The notes: a model not told the origin generated them from the sequence alone. A DNA stretch of 12,472 nucleotides from Methanoregula sp. (GCF_002835825.1 NZ_PIZH01000019.1:1-12472), one strand, 5' to 3'; numbered from the stretch's first letter, positions 1 to 9,454 are shown. A program made the numbers and translations.

Positions 1-3000
1 TCCGTGACATGCTCCCCGTGGCGGATGGAATTGTCGATTAAGTTGAAGAAGACCTTCTCAAGCATCGGGTCGGCCATAATCTCGATGTCCTGCACGCTCG
101 TCTTCATGATTACCGATGGCGGGACATGGGGCCGTGGCATGACCGAGTCGAGTGCAATCCACTGCGGCTCATGGGTGCCGAGGTTCTGGTAGACCCGGGT
201 AAACTCAATCTGGGACTTGATCGCGCTCGTGGCATACCGTATTTTTTTGAGATGTTCTTCTTCTTCCGGGCTGGTGCATTTCTTTTCAACGATCTTAAGG
301 TTCCCGAGAATGACCGTGATCTTGTTCAGGAGGTCATGCCGGGTGATGCTTCCCAGCAGGTTGAGCTGCCGGTTCGCCCGCTTGAGGGCCTCTTCGGCCT
401 TCTTTCTCCTTGTGGTGTCATAGGCCACGCCACGGAACCCGGTTACGTGCCCGTCGATGCCGGTGACCCGGGAGGGCCGGATCTCGAGAACCATATCACG
501 CCCGTCCCGGTGCCGGGCAATGATCTCGAAGGGGAGCAGTGGCCCTGCTGACGTCGAGGCCATGGTGGCCAGCGTCTTAAGGAAGATCGGCTGCAACTGT
601 TTCAGGACAAGTTCCCTGAAATTCACTCCCACCAGCCCTTCCGGCTCGTACCCCAGCACCTCTTTCACCATGGGGCTGATGTAGAGGATTTTTCCCGAGA
701 TCCCGATCTCCCAGATAATGCCAGGAGACGTCTCGACAAGGGAGCGGAACTTCTCCTCGCTCTCCATGAGCGCGTTCTCGACCATTTTTCTCTGGGTGAT
801 GTCCCGTATAACCCCGACAACCCCTGCCGGTCTTCTGCTGTTGTCAAAGGCAAGGGCAATAATGGTCTCAGTCCAGACCGTGGAGCCGTCCTTCCGGTAA
901 AACTCCAGCTCCATGGTGTAACTGGGAAGAACCGCATTCTCCTCTTTTAAGCCTTCAATGCCAATTTCCTGGGATCTCAGTATCACTTCATAGGATGCCG
1001 GAGTAAGTGCCTCGGAGAGGGGCTGGGCCATAGCCTCTTCCATGCTGAACCCCCGCAACACCTGCACCGAGGGGGAGATGTACGTGAGGCTCATGTCCAT
1101 GGTGGCCGTGAAGATCACATCATGGACATTCTCCGCAAGGAGCCGGTACCGGGCCTCGCTCTGCCGCACCGCCTCCTCGGCTTTCCGGGTGTCCGTGATA
1201 TCCTGGTTTGCCCCATGGGTCCTGACGGTCTTCCCGTCCGCGTCCTTTTCGAGCCGGATCCTCACAACGATGTGCCGGACCGCCCCGTCCCTCCTGATGA
1301 TCCGGTGTTCGATTTCTGAGAAGTATTTCGGGTCCGTTGTTGCCATTGCCCGTTTTGCTGCCTCTCCAAACAGGTGGCGGTCATCCGGGTGCACGAACTC
1401 ACGGACATAGGCCTCAGAGGACATCCGGGTTCCCCCTTCCCGCTCCGCGGTCGTGCCATACAGGGCATAGAACCGGTCGTTGAACGTGAAGAGGTCGGAT
1501 GCAACATCATACTCCCAGTTCACCAGGTTGGCAAGGTCCATGGCCTCTGCAAGCATCTGCTGGCTCCAGTTCAGGGCGTCTTCCGCCTGCTTCCGCTCGG
1601 TGATTTCCCGTATGGAGATGAGATCGGCAGCTTTTCCTTCGTAGGTAATCATCTTGCCAATGCTCTCGACATAGATCTCCTTTGCCTTGCCGGTGATTAC
1701 CTTGTACTGCGCGAGATAGGAATCATGACCGTTTGCCACTTCGGTATAATCCCGCATGGCGTCCGGCTGCGATTCGGGGGCAACGAACTCCATCACGTTC
1801 CTGCCGCAGAGGGCCGTACCCCCACCTACAACTTCCAGCGTCTGCGCGGCGGCGTTGTTTGCGAACAGGACAGTTCCGGCTAAGTCGGTTATCAGGATCC
1901 CTTCAAGAGCGTATTCCACGAGCGAGCGGAATTTCTGTTCGCTTTCCTGCAGGGCCCGGGTCATCTGAATGCTTTTTATCTCCGCGGCAGCTTTCACGGC
2001 AATGATCTCCATGATCTCCTGCATGGAAGGGATGGCAGGCAACGGGTTCCTTGAAAGCGCACAGAGAATCCCAAAGACCGTCCCCGTGGAGTCGCGGAGC
2101 GGAGTGCCGACATAACTCCGGATATTGAGTTCAACGATATCCTTTGCCCGGGGAAAAAGGCTGACCGCATTGTCAGGGTAGTAACAGAACCCTTTCCCCC
2201 GGACATCCTCGCAGGGGGTGCCTTCGAGCGTGTATCTGAAATCCTCAACCCGGTTTCCGTCAAGGATCATGGCAAGGACCCGGACTTTCTTCTGGTCGGG
2301 AAGGATCTCCCCGACCATCACACATTCTGTCCCCAGCCAGGAACTGACACTCTCGGCAATCTGCCAGAGCGAGTCAGGGCCGGTCGTCCCGACCATGCTC
2401 TTGACAATCGCCTGCAAAGCTGCTTCTTTTTCCCTCTGCTCCGTGATGTCCTCGTCAACCCCGCAGTACCCGGCAAAGGCGCCGTTTTCATCAAAGACCG
2501 GAGTCCCCCCGGTCCTGAGGAGGACCGGCCTGCCATCCTTGTGGACATTAAGGTTCTCGAGATTGCGGAACGGTTCGCGGGCTTCCATGGCTGCAAAGAC
2601 ATCTCTTGTGAGTCTCTCCCGGATCGATGGCTCAAAGAGATCGTAAAAATGCATCCTGCCAACGATCTCTTCCGGCTTATACCCAAGAATATTCATCACT
2701 GCAGGACTGGAGTAGCGATAGATGCCCTCGGGATCGACCTCCCAGATCCAGGAGCCGGCATTTGCGCTCACCGCAAGCGACCGCAGCTCGTTTCTCCGGA
2801 GTTCCCGCTCGGTCTCCTTCTGCCGCGTAATGTCGGTGATGATACCCTCGATGGCAATGGTCCTGCCCTCATTGTCGGTGACGAGCATGTTCCTCTGGTT
2901 GAGCCAGCGGGCCTGCCCTGCCCGGTCAATGATCTGGAACTCGTAGGTTGGCGGAACGCAGCCCTCCATCAGGGCATCCCACTGCATCCGGAAATATTCC

Positions 3001-6000
3001 TGCCATGAGGGGTGGACCAGTTTTTTGAGGAGATCCGGCTGCTTATAGAACTCTTCCGGAGTATATCCCGTGAGTGCGAGCGATGCGGGGCTGATGTACT
3101 CATATTTCGCGTCCGGAAGCGCCATCCGGTAGATCATGTCCGGGGCATTGTCGGCGATGCGGCGGAGTTTGCTCTCGCTCTCCTGCAGTGCCTCTTCGGC
3201 CTGTGCCTTCTCGGTGATATCGAGCATGTTGATGACGAGGTTTCTTCTGCCGCGGCGATCGGAGAAGTCGGTCATGTGTTTCGTACACAGGCGCCTCTCC
3301 CCGTCGGCCCTGATGATCGTGAACTGGTAATGGTGCTCGTAGGGCACCCCGGCAGCGAATTTTTTAAAGTTGGCAAGGACCCAGTCGGACGATTCCGGTG
3401 CAACGAAGGCAGCAAAAGACGGAGCGCTATAGATTTGCTCTCTTGTATATCCCCCAAGGATCAGGACCTGGTCATTAGCCCAGGTGATCTTTCCCTGTTC
3501 ATTGACAATGCATATGGCATTGTGCGAGTATTCGGAGACTGCCCGGAACAATTCCTCGCTCTCTTTGAGTGCCTCTTCTGCCTTCTTGCGCTCCGTGATA
3601 TCTTCCAGCGTGGAGAGGATGTGAGGCTTTCCCGCCATCGCAATGGGGCGGGCGGAGAAGATACAGGTCCGGATCTCACCGGATTGGGTCCGGAAAGAGA
3701 CCTCCGGGCCGGCAATCTCTTTTTGCTCCATCAGGAGGGTGGTGAGCATCTCTCTTTCGGCAGGAACAACAAAGAGCTGCAGGTCCTCTGCTGTTTTTCC
3801 AAGTACCTCCTCCCGTGCATACCCGGTACCCCGGACAAACGCATCATTCACATCGACAAATTTTCCGTCCGCTGCCGAGACCAGGGTATGAGCTACCGGG
3901 CTGTTTTCGAAGACCGTGGAGAATTTCTTTTCAGACTCCCTGAGGGCGGTTTCAGCTTTCTTGCGGCCGGTGATGTCCCTGACGATCCCCTGGATATAAT
4001 AGGTACCCCCAATGAGGACACGGTTAAGGCTTATTTCCGCATCAAAAAGTGTATGATCATGCCGTACGTGCTGCCACTCGAAGGTCTGGGGAACGCCCGA
4101 GAGGGCAGCATCGATTTTCTCCCGTGCCCTCTCTTGTGATCGTTCCCCATCAGGCTGATATTCGGGAGAAAAATCCAGGATGGTATTGTTCACGAGCTGG
4201 TCCTTTGAACAGCCAAACAGCATTTCTGCGCTGTGGTTGCAGGTGAGGAAGGTTTTCCGGTCTGCGATGAAGATGGCGTCATGTGCTCCTTCAAACAGGG
4301 TCCTGTACTGGTCTTCGCTCTCGGTGACCTCCTGCCGGCTTCTTGCGATCTCGTCGTACTGCCCGCGGAGTTCTTCCTGTGCCGCGGCAAGCTGCTCGTA
4401 TGCAGACCGGATCTCATCCTGGGCCCTTCTCAGGTTCGTGATGTCATGGGCGAGCAGCTGAACTCCCTGGAAAACCCCGTCTCTCTGGATCGGAACTCCA
4501 TGGAATTCAAGAATGAGCGATCCTTTTTGCGGAGTACTGTACGCGATCTCCAGCGGGCCCGTTGTCTTCAGGTCCCGGTTCTGCTGGAATGCAGCCCTGA
4601 TAAGCTCCTGCTCCCTTGGGGTGAGTCGATCGATCGCGAGCGGTTTTCCCAACAGATCGGCTTCACTCTTCCCGGACAGGTTCAGGAATGATGGCGAGAC
4701 GTAGGTCAGGCAGAGATCCTTGTCCACCATGAGGACAATGTCCGAGATCCGTTCTGCCATTCCCCGGAATTTCTCTTCGCTCTCCTGAAGGTTCTGCTCA
4801 GCCCGTTTGCGTTCCGATATATCTTCAAAAATCGTGGCAAACCTGCCCTGTCCCACCCGGTACGCCGAGATTGAGAAGTATTTGTCCATGGGCGGGAAGT
4901 ACGTCTCGAAGACTTCTGCCTCACCGTTAAGCGCAACCTTTGCGTATCGATCCAGATAAGGTGGATCAAATACCCCGTAAGCATCCCGGCTTGTTTTCCC
5001 GATAACCTGGTCGCGGGAGAGGTTCAGGTGTTTCTCAAATGCCGGGTTGACATCAACGATGACATAATCCTCCGGGATGCCCTTGTCGTTGAATAGAAGA
5101 TCGTGGATGGCGACTCCCTCGATCATATGCGTATAGAGCGACCGGAATTTCCGTTCTTCATCCTGAAGTGCGCTGTCCGCCCGTTTTCGTGCGGAAATAT
5201 CCCGGAAGTACCAGATCCTCCCGAAGTATTTCCCCCCGTCCCCCAGTACGGGGGAGGAGAACCGCTCGAACACTCTCCCGTCTTTTAAGAGCAGTTCCTC
5301 GTAGCTGTTCTCTTCTTTATGATCATACAGGTACCTGACACGGGACAGGAATGCTTCCGGATCAACCAGCTGGTTCACGACGTACTGTAGCACGGGCTCG
5401 TCATGGCGGGATGCGATCAGGCCTGCGGGAATACCCCATAGTTCGAGGAATTTCCGGTTATAGTCCAGGATTGTCGCGTTCTCGTCAACAATGAGAATAG
5501 CATCGGGCAGGGTCTCCTGCTGGGTGGAGAGAAGCACATTCTTGAATGCAATCTCTTCCCTGACGCGGCTGGGCGTGGTGATGTCCTGGATGACCCCGAT
5601 GACCCGGACGGGGTTTCCAGCAGGATCTTTCTCCAGCCTCGCAACGGAGTGGATCACCTTCCCCGGGGAGCCGTCCGCGGGGTTGATGATGTACTCAAGA
5701 TCGTACTCCTTACCCTCAGAAATCAGGTCGGCAAGTGCCTTGTTGACCCGGCCGCGGTCCGGAATGCATGCCTCGATCGCTTCGATCGGGTATGTTCCGG
5801 CAACCGGGGGGAAACCGAAGATCCGGAGCCCTTCTGCGGACCCCCAAATCGTGTTTGCGGCAGGGGAATACTCCCAGCTGCCCGTACGGCCGATCTCCTG
5901 GGCCATCCGCAAGCGCTCCTCATTGATCCGGAGCGTAGCCTCGCTCGCCCGGAGCTCCTCCTCAGCCCGCTTGCGCTCAGTGATCGGCCGGACCGTAACC

Positions 6001-7139
6001 ACTATTCCGTTAATCTCCGGAACACTCAGCAGGTTGTTTGCCACAGCCTCAACGGCGATATAGTGGCCGTCGGCATGACGGATGCGGTATTCCGTTGGTG
6101 CGTGGTGGTGCGTTTCTTTCCGGACCTCGCCGAGTGCAGCCCGGACATGCTCGCGGTCGTCAGGATGCAGGTATTCGAACGGATCCTTCCCGATGAGTTC
6201 GGATGGATCGTATCCCAGAACCCTCGTTGTTGAGGGAGAGGTATACGAGATCAGCCCGTCAGGGCCGATGATGCGGATCATGTCCGATGAGTTCTGGATC
6301 AGGAACCGGAACCACTTCTCGCTCCTCTGCAGATCGTTCTCGGCCTTCTTCAAATCCGTGATATCCCTGATAGATTCGATCGCCCCGACGATATCCCCCT
6401 GCCGGTTATAAAGGGGGCTTGCCTTGCCCATGAGCGTGACTATCCGCCCCATGGGGCGGGGAAACGCAGTATCGGCGATAAGGAGATCTTTTTCATGGAT
6501 GATGTGCGAGTAGCGTTCTCTTATGACCGTATCGGGTTCGAAGATCAAATCGATGAGAATCGGGCGCCGTATCCCGTAAAACGGGATGGCATATTCGTAT
6601 TCTCCTTTTCCGAGAATGTCCGCAGACATGACGCCAGTCATCTCTTCGATCGCCCGGTTCCAGGCAATCACGTGGCCGGTTTTGTCTATTGCGAATGTGG
6701 CATCGGGAAGGAAGTTGATGATGTCGGCAAGGCGTTTCTCCGATTCCTGGAGTGAACGCTCGGTATGTCTCCTCCTGACCGACTGGTGGATCCTGTGTAA
6801 CAGCTCTGCAAACTGGGTGTCCGGATCGCCACCTTTCTGCAGGTAGGAGTCTGCACCGTTATTGATTGCCTCGATGACGACCTCTTCCCGCCCGCGGCCG
6901 GTGAAGAGGATGAACGGGATATCGCCGTACTGCCGCCGTACGGCTTTCAGGAATCCGATCCCGTCCATGCCCGGCATCATATAGTCGGAGACGATGGCAT
7001 CAAACGATCCAATATCATGGTCAAGGGCTTCCTTTGCCGAAAGCATTGTTGTGACGTTAATGTCGTCTTCCAGTTCAAGGAAGAGTTTTGTCACTTCAAG
7101 AAGGTCGCGTTCATCGTCAACATAGAGGACAGAGATCAT
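1..7139 (-). CDS. Giant hybrid PAS-repeat sensor histidine kinase (REC, 15 PAS, one GAF, H-box, partial ATPase), 3' end cut by the window
   Basis: The frame is open for 2,379 codons and leaves the window inside the ATPase domain, so about 100 residues are probably missing. The start is ATG at 7139, which begins a receiver domain directly; no in-frame start lies upstream before a stop at 7176-7178. Receiver, residues 1-120: acidic pair D8/D9, phospho-acceptor D52 in SDYMMPGMDG, T80, K102. PAS 1-11 follow, each closed by a linker of the type DITxRKxAExxLxxSExxF; the linker Ile (or its replacement) falls at residues 260, 386, 520, 648, 774, 900, 1056, 1181, 1308, 1437 and 1565. A GAF domain (about 1570-1725, containing EGTPCEDV and SYVGTPLRDSTG) precedes PAS 12-15, whose linkers are at 1846, 1981, 2114 and 2242. 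The H-box SITRHDLLNKI puts the phospho-histidine at H2268; the N-box NLIDNSIRHG is near 2370. No membrane segments were seen, so it is probably cytoplasmic. It should autophosphorylate on H2268 in response to PAS/GAF ligands; the ligands and the partner are unknown. Confidence 0.93.
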   Translation of the reverse strand, partial: MISVLYVDDERDLLEVTKLFLELEDDINVTTMLSAKEALDHDIGSFDAIVSDYMMPGMDGIGFLKAVRRQYGDIPFILFTGRGREEVVIEAINNGADSYLQKGGDPDTQFAELLHRIHQSVRRRHTERSLQESEKRLADIINFLPDATFAIDKTGHVIAWNRAIEEMTGVMSADILGKGEYEYAIPFYGIRRPILIDLIFEPDTVIRERYSHIIHEKDLLIADTAFPRPMGRIVTLMGKASPLYNRQGDIVGAIESIRDITDLKKAENDLQRSEKWFRFLIQNSSDMIRIIGPDGLISYTSPSTTRVLGYDPSELIGKDPFEYLHPDDREHVRAALGEVRKETHHHAPTEYRIRHADGHYIAVEAVANNLLSVPEINGIVVTVRPITERKRAEEELRASEATLRINEERLRMAQEIGRTGSWEYSPAANTIWGSAEGLRIFGFPPVAGTYPIEAIEACIPDRGRVNKALADLISEGKEYDLEYIINPADGSPGKVIHSVARLEKDPAGNPVRVIGVIQDITTPSRVREEIAFKNVLLSTQQETLPDAILIVDENATILDYNRKFLELWGIPAGLIASRHDEPVLQYVVNQLVDPEAFLSRVRYLYDHKEENSYEELLLKDGRVFERFSSPVLGDGGKYFGRIWYFRDISARKRADSALQDEERKFRSLYTHMIEGVAIHDLLFNDKGIPEDYVIVDVNPAFEKHLNLSRDQVIGKTSRDAYGVFDPPYLDRYAKVALNGEAEVFETYFPPMDKYFSISAYRVGQGRFATIFEDISERKRAEQNLQESEEKFRGMAERISDIVLMVDKDLCLTYVSPSFLNLSGKSEADLLGKPLAIDRLTPREQELIRAAFQQNRDLKTTGPLEIAYSTPQKGSLILEFHGVPIQRDGVFQGVQLLAHDITNLRRAQDEIRSAYEQLAAAQEELRGQYDEIARSRQEVTESEDQYRTLFEGAHDAIFIADRKTFLTCNHSAEMLFGCSKDQLVNNTILDFSPEYQPDGERSQERAREKIDAALSGVPQTFEWQHVRHDHTLFDAEISLNRVLIGGTYYIQGIVRDITGRKKAETALRESEKKFSTVFENSPVAHTLVSAADGKFVDVNDAFVRGTGYAREEVLGKTAEDLQLFVVPAEREMLTTLLMEQKEIAGPEVSFRTQSGEIRTCIFSARPIAMAGKPHILSTLEDITERKKAEEALKESEELFRAVSEYSHNAICIVNEQGKITWANDQVLILGGYTREQIYSAPSFAAFVAPESSDWVLANFKKFAAGVPYEHHYQFTIIRADGERRLCTKHMTDFSDRRGRRNLVINMLDITEKAQAEEALQESESKLRRIADNAPDMIYRMALPDAKYEYISPASLALTGYTPEEFYKQPDLLKKLVHPSWQEYFRMQWDALMEGCVPPTYEFQIIDRAGQARWLNQRNMLVTDNEGRTIAIEGIITDITRQKETERELRRNELRSLAVSANAGSWIWEVDPEGIYRYSSPAVMNILGYKPEEIVGRMHFYDLFEPSIRERLTRDVFAAMEAREPFRNLENLNVHKDGRPVLLRTGGTPVFDENGAFAGYCGVDEDITEQREKEAALQAIVKSMVGTTGPDSLWQIAESVSSWLGTECVMVGEILPDQKKVRVLAMILDGNRVEDFRYTLEGTPCEDVRGKGFCYYPDNAVSLFPRAKDIVELNIRSYVGTPLRDSTGTVFGILCALSRNPLPAIPSMQEIMEIIAVKAAAEIKSIQMTRALQESEQKFRSLVEYALEGILITDLAGTVLFANNAAAQTLEVVGGGTALCGRNVMEFVAPESQPDAMRDYTEVANGHDSYLAQYKVITGKAKEIYVESIGKMITYEGKAADLISIREITERKQAEDALNWSQQMLAEAMDLANLVNWEYDVASDLFTFNDRFYALYGTTAEREGGTRMSSEAYVREFVHPDDRHLFGEAAKRAMATTDPKYFSEIEHRIIRRDGAVRHIVVRIRLEKDADGKTVRTHGANQDITDTRKAEEAVRQSEARYRLLAENVHDVIFTATMDMSLTYISPSVQVLRGFSMEEAMAQPLSEALTPASYEVILRSQEIGIEGLKEENAVLPSYTMELEFYRKDGSTVWTETIIALAFDNSRRPAGVVGVIRDITQRKMVENALMESEEKFRSLVETSPGIIWEIGISGKILYISPMVKEVLGYEPEGLVGVNFRELVLKQLQPIFLKTLATMASTSAGPLLPFEIIARHRDGRDMVLEIRPSRVTGIDGHVTGFRGVAYDTTRRKKAEEALKRANRQLNLLGSITRHDLLNKITVILGNLKIVEKKCTSPEEEEHLKKIRYATSAIKSQIEFTRVYQNLGTHEPQWIALDSVMPRPHVPPSVIMKTSVQDIEIMADPMLEKVFFNLIDNSIRHGEHVT

Positions 7140-7186
7140 TACAATGACCGTGAGATATTGATGATCTACAGAGGATTACGAAGATA

Positions 7187-7213
7187 GAAAAAGATTGCCG
7201 TGGTGCACCGCAA
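7187..7213 (-). terminator. Possible terminator downstream of tiaS
   Basis: Reading the minus strand past the tiaS stop, a short imperfect hairpin appears: outer arms TTGC/GCAA at 7195-7198 and 7210-7213, around the palindrome GGTGCACC at 7202-7209. It is followed at once by the T-rich run TCTTTTTC (7194 down to 7187). This could end the tiaS transcript before the kinase gene. The stem is short and has a three-base bulge, so the call is weak; read-through into the kinase is also possible. Confidence 0.35.
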
Positions 7214-7248
7214 CCGGCACTCCCGCGGGCGCTCAGGGGAAAATGCTA

Positions 7249-8469
7249 TCAGATTTGCGTTCCCCGGCACAAGGGCCGGGCGAGATGCCTGCGTGCTGTT
7301 GGCGGCACCTCGTACCACCCGGTGTTCAGCATGCGGGGGACTTCCTCTTCTTCCGGTTCATCTGCCCGGGCCCCGCATTTTTTGCATTTCCAGCCTTTGC
7401 CCCTGCCATCGCTGGTCATCCTCTTGTTGCATGCCGTGCAGAGCGGGGGGCGGACATTTTTTTCGGCATTCAGGGCAATCACCTGGATCTTTTCCAGGTT
7501 GATGCTCCCTTTCTTGAAACTCCCGCACGCAAGGATATTATCGCCGGGCCGGAGCTCGCGGATAACCTGCCGGAAGTTCTTGGTGGGTTCATAGGCCATG
7601 CACCGTACCTGGTGAGCCTCGGCGCCCATCGTGAACGAGACATGCCCCCCGGTCCCGGTTTTCGGGCGGCCGATAACCGTGCCGCGGACACGGTACGAGA
7701 GCCCTTCCCGCAGGGAAGCAATGTCGGCATCGAGCAGGTGGGCATCAGTGCCCTGGTTTGTCACCCAGATCTGTTCAAGTACCGGAGGTTCTGACCGGAC
7801 CATCTGCCGGGCAGCCATCACCCAGTACGCACTCTCGCCCCGGATCCCAAAGAGGACCGGATCCGGCGTGTGCGGGACGCAGACTACGACGTCGTTTGCG
7901 GTATCGACTGTGTCCCAGGTATGCGGAAAGGTCGCTGCCTCGGCATCGAACAGGCTCTGCCGGTCGACTGAGCGGGGTGTGCCGAACCGCTCTTCCTGCC
8001 GGTACACAAGGATCTCGGAAGTCCGGTCCGGAAGCTCGCTTGCCACGGCTGCCGTTGCCCCGATGAGCCCTCGCCGGTTCTTCCAGCCGCGGTACCGGGC
8101 ACCGGTGCTCTCCAGAAGAGCAACCGCTTCATCAACGGTACAAAAATCGGTTACGGCTTTCCGGTAAAAGGCCTCACCGGGCTTAGATTCTGTGACGACA
8201 AGGCCGGGATTGGTGTTTTCGCAGGACTGGTCGGCAAGCTCCTCAACAATATCGCAGGCAATCCGGAATGCGGTGCCAGGATCGCCGATCACATCAAGCA
8301 TGACCGCGGCATTGCCCCTTGTCTTGAAGGTGACATTCGGGTTCAGGCGGACGAGCCGGGCCTCGCGTACCTGCATATGTTCCCGGATCAAACGGCGGGC
8401 GAGTACGGCCCCGAGGTATGTTGTGCACATTCCCTGCGGTGAGTCCGTGTCATCAATGCCGATCAGCAT
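7249..8469 (-). CDS. tiaS: tRNA(Ile2) 2-agmatinylcytidine synthetase TiaS
   Basis: TiaS attaches agmatine to C2 of cytidine 34 in the CAU anticodon of archaeal tRNA-Ile2, using ATP. The resulting agmatidine lets the tRNA read AUA instead of AUG. At 406 residues the protein has the family's usual length. The N-terminus holds the signature GIDDTDS (4-10) followed by GMCTTYLG (13-20); T16 appears to correspond to the threonine autophosphorylated in the Archaeoglobus enzyme (Thr18 there, alignment from memory). The TCKD and ferredoxin-like regions fill about 1-250, and an OB-fold lies at about 255-330. A zinc ribbon has C344/C347 and C362/C365. The C-terminal segment with PPTARRHLARPL looks like a normal TiaS ending. 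The ATG at 8469 is favoured because the signature starts at residue 4. The gene ends with in-frame tandem stops TGA-TAG. It is transcribed away from the neighbouring regulator and toward the giant kinase. Essential in archaea that use C34-modified tRNA-Ile2. Confidence 0.95.
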   Translation of the reverse strand: MLIGIDDTDSPQGMCTTYLGAVLARRLIREHMQVREARLVRLNPNVTFKTRGNAAVMLDVIGDPGTAFRIACDIVEELADQSCENTNPGLVVTESKPGEAFYRKAVTDFCTVDEAVALLESTGARYRGWKNRRGLIGATAAVASELPDRTSEILVYRQEERFGTPRSVDRQSLFDAEAATFPHTWDTVDTANDVVVCVPHTPDPVLFGIRGESAYWVMAARQMVRSEPPVLEQIWVTNQGTDAHLLDADIASLREGLSYRVRGTVIGRPKTGTGGHVSFTMGAEAHQVRCMAYEPTKNFRQVIRELRPGDNILACGSFKKGSINLEKIQVIALNAEKNVRPPLCTACNKRMTSDGRGKGWKCKKCGARADEPEEEEVPRMLNTGWYEVPPTARRHLARPLCRGTQI

Positions 8470-8472
8470 GTC

Positions 8473-8484
8473 TATATTAATATA
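8473..8484 (+). promoter_or_regulatory. Palindromic TATA element in the tiaS/regulator divergent gap
   Basis: TATATTAATATA is a perfect 12-base palindrome. Its centre is 34 bases before the regulator ATG at 8513, so archaeal TATA spacing predicts transcription starting around 8503-8507, giving an almost leaderless mRNA; no Shine-Dalgarno is visible before 8513. In the other direction it lies only three bases ahead of the tiaS ATG, too close to be that gene's own TATA box. tiaS may instead use the weaker TACAAAT-like stretch read on the minus strand near 8501-8507. Confidence 0.6.
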
Positions 8485-8512
8485 TGGGGGCGCTTAATCC
8501 ATTTGTATCCAC

Positions 8513-9442
8513 ATGTCCCAGGACCGCCAGCTCCAGCTGGTCACCAGTGTAATGATAACTGCGGGTTTCGATGTCTCCGAGCGTTTCACGCTCCGCCCGC
8601 GGAGTTTCGACCTTATTGCGCGCAATGACGGGACGCTGCTCGTGATAAAGGTGGTCTCCCACATCGACTCCGTGAGCGAGGAGGTGTCCTTTGACCTTGA
8701 GCTCATCTCCCGGCTCCTGGGCGGCATTCCGCTCATTGTCGGTGAGCGCGCCCGCGATGCCGAGCTGGAACGCGGGGCGGTGTATGTCCGGTACGGGATT
8801 TACGCGATCAGCCCCTCGACACTGTACGATTACTTTGTGGAGAAGATCCCCCCGCTTGTCTATGCTTCACCCGGGGGCCTGTATGTCAACATCAACGGCG
8901 ATGCGCTCAAGGACCTCCGCGAGAAGCGGAACATGTCGCTTGGCGATCTCGGCACGGTTCTCGGGGTTTCGCGGCGCACCATCAGCAAGTACGAGAGCGG
9001 GATGGGGACAACGCTCGATGTCGCGATCCGGATCGAGGAGTTTTTTGACACGGGAGTAGTCGAAGCAATCGACCTGGTCCGGCATGAACCCCCGCCCCCG
9101 GCAATGGAGTCGGAGAAGAAGGAGTCCGAAGATCACCTGCAGAGCCCGATGGAGTTTTTGCAGCAGATCGGGATCTCGCTCCATACGCTCCATGGTGCGC
9201 CCTTCCAGGCGCTCCTCACCTTTGACAAGCACACGATCCTCACCGGGTATGGCCCGGCACAGAAGGTTGTCAAGCGGGCCGCCCTGATCGGCAATCTCTC
9301 GCAGATCGCAAAGAAGCACGCGATGTGCGTGATCACCGATTCCGCAAAGGAGAAGAAGATCGGCCGGACGCTTGTTATCAGTGAAAAACGCCTCCACCGG
9401 GTAGAGGACGGATTCGAGCTCCTCGACCTGCTGGGGGAGTGA
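8513..9442 (+). CDS. Archaeal Cro/C1-type HTH transcriptional regulatory protein
   Basis: This 309-residue protein matches the archaeal 'putative HTH-type transcriptional regulatory protein' family with a central Cro/C1 DNA-binding domain. The helix-turn-helix spans about 130-178 ([17 protein letters not shown], then [12 protein letters not shown]). The N-terminal domain (1-115) has a strand pattern like the PD-(D/E)xK nuclease fold: D33 in [10 protein letters not shown], then VIK at 44-46, where an active enzyme would have E-x-K. It therefore looks like an inactive nuclease fold used for structure or binding. A charged, proline-rich hinge (190-210) leads to a C-terminal domain (212-309) with a similar strand-helix-strand order. 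The ATG at 8513 suits the TATA element 34 bases upstream. It is divergent from tiaS and 73 bases upstream of the thermosome gene in the same direction. Its targets are unknown; control of the adjacent chaperonin or its own gene is inference. Confidence 0.85.
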   Translation: MSQDRQLQLVTSVMITAGFDVSERFTLRPRSFDLIARNDGTLLVIKVVSHIDSVSEEVSFDLELISRLLGGIPLIVGERARDAELERGAVYVRYGIYAISPSTLYDYFVEKIPPLVYASPGGLYVNINGDALKDLREKRNMSLGDLGTVLGVSRRTISKYESGMGTTLDVAIRIEEFFDTGVVEAIDLVRHEPPPPAMESEKKESEDHLQSPMEFLQQIGISLHTLHGAPFQALLTFDKHTILTGYGPAQKVVKRAALIGNLSQIAKKHAMCVITDSAKEKKIGRTLVISEKRLHRVEDGFELLDLLGE

Positions 9443-9454
9443 TTTTTCAACAAA

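Noticed and set aside
3012..4139. Plus-strand open frame of 375 codons opposite the kinase gene
   Set aside because: The minus strand here encodes clear PAS domains in register. The plus frame gives no recognisable protein and arises because the antisense of GC-rich coding DNA is often open.
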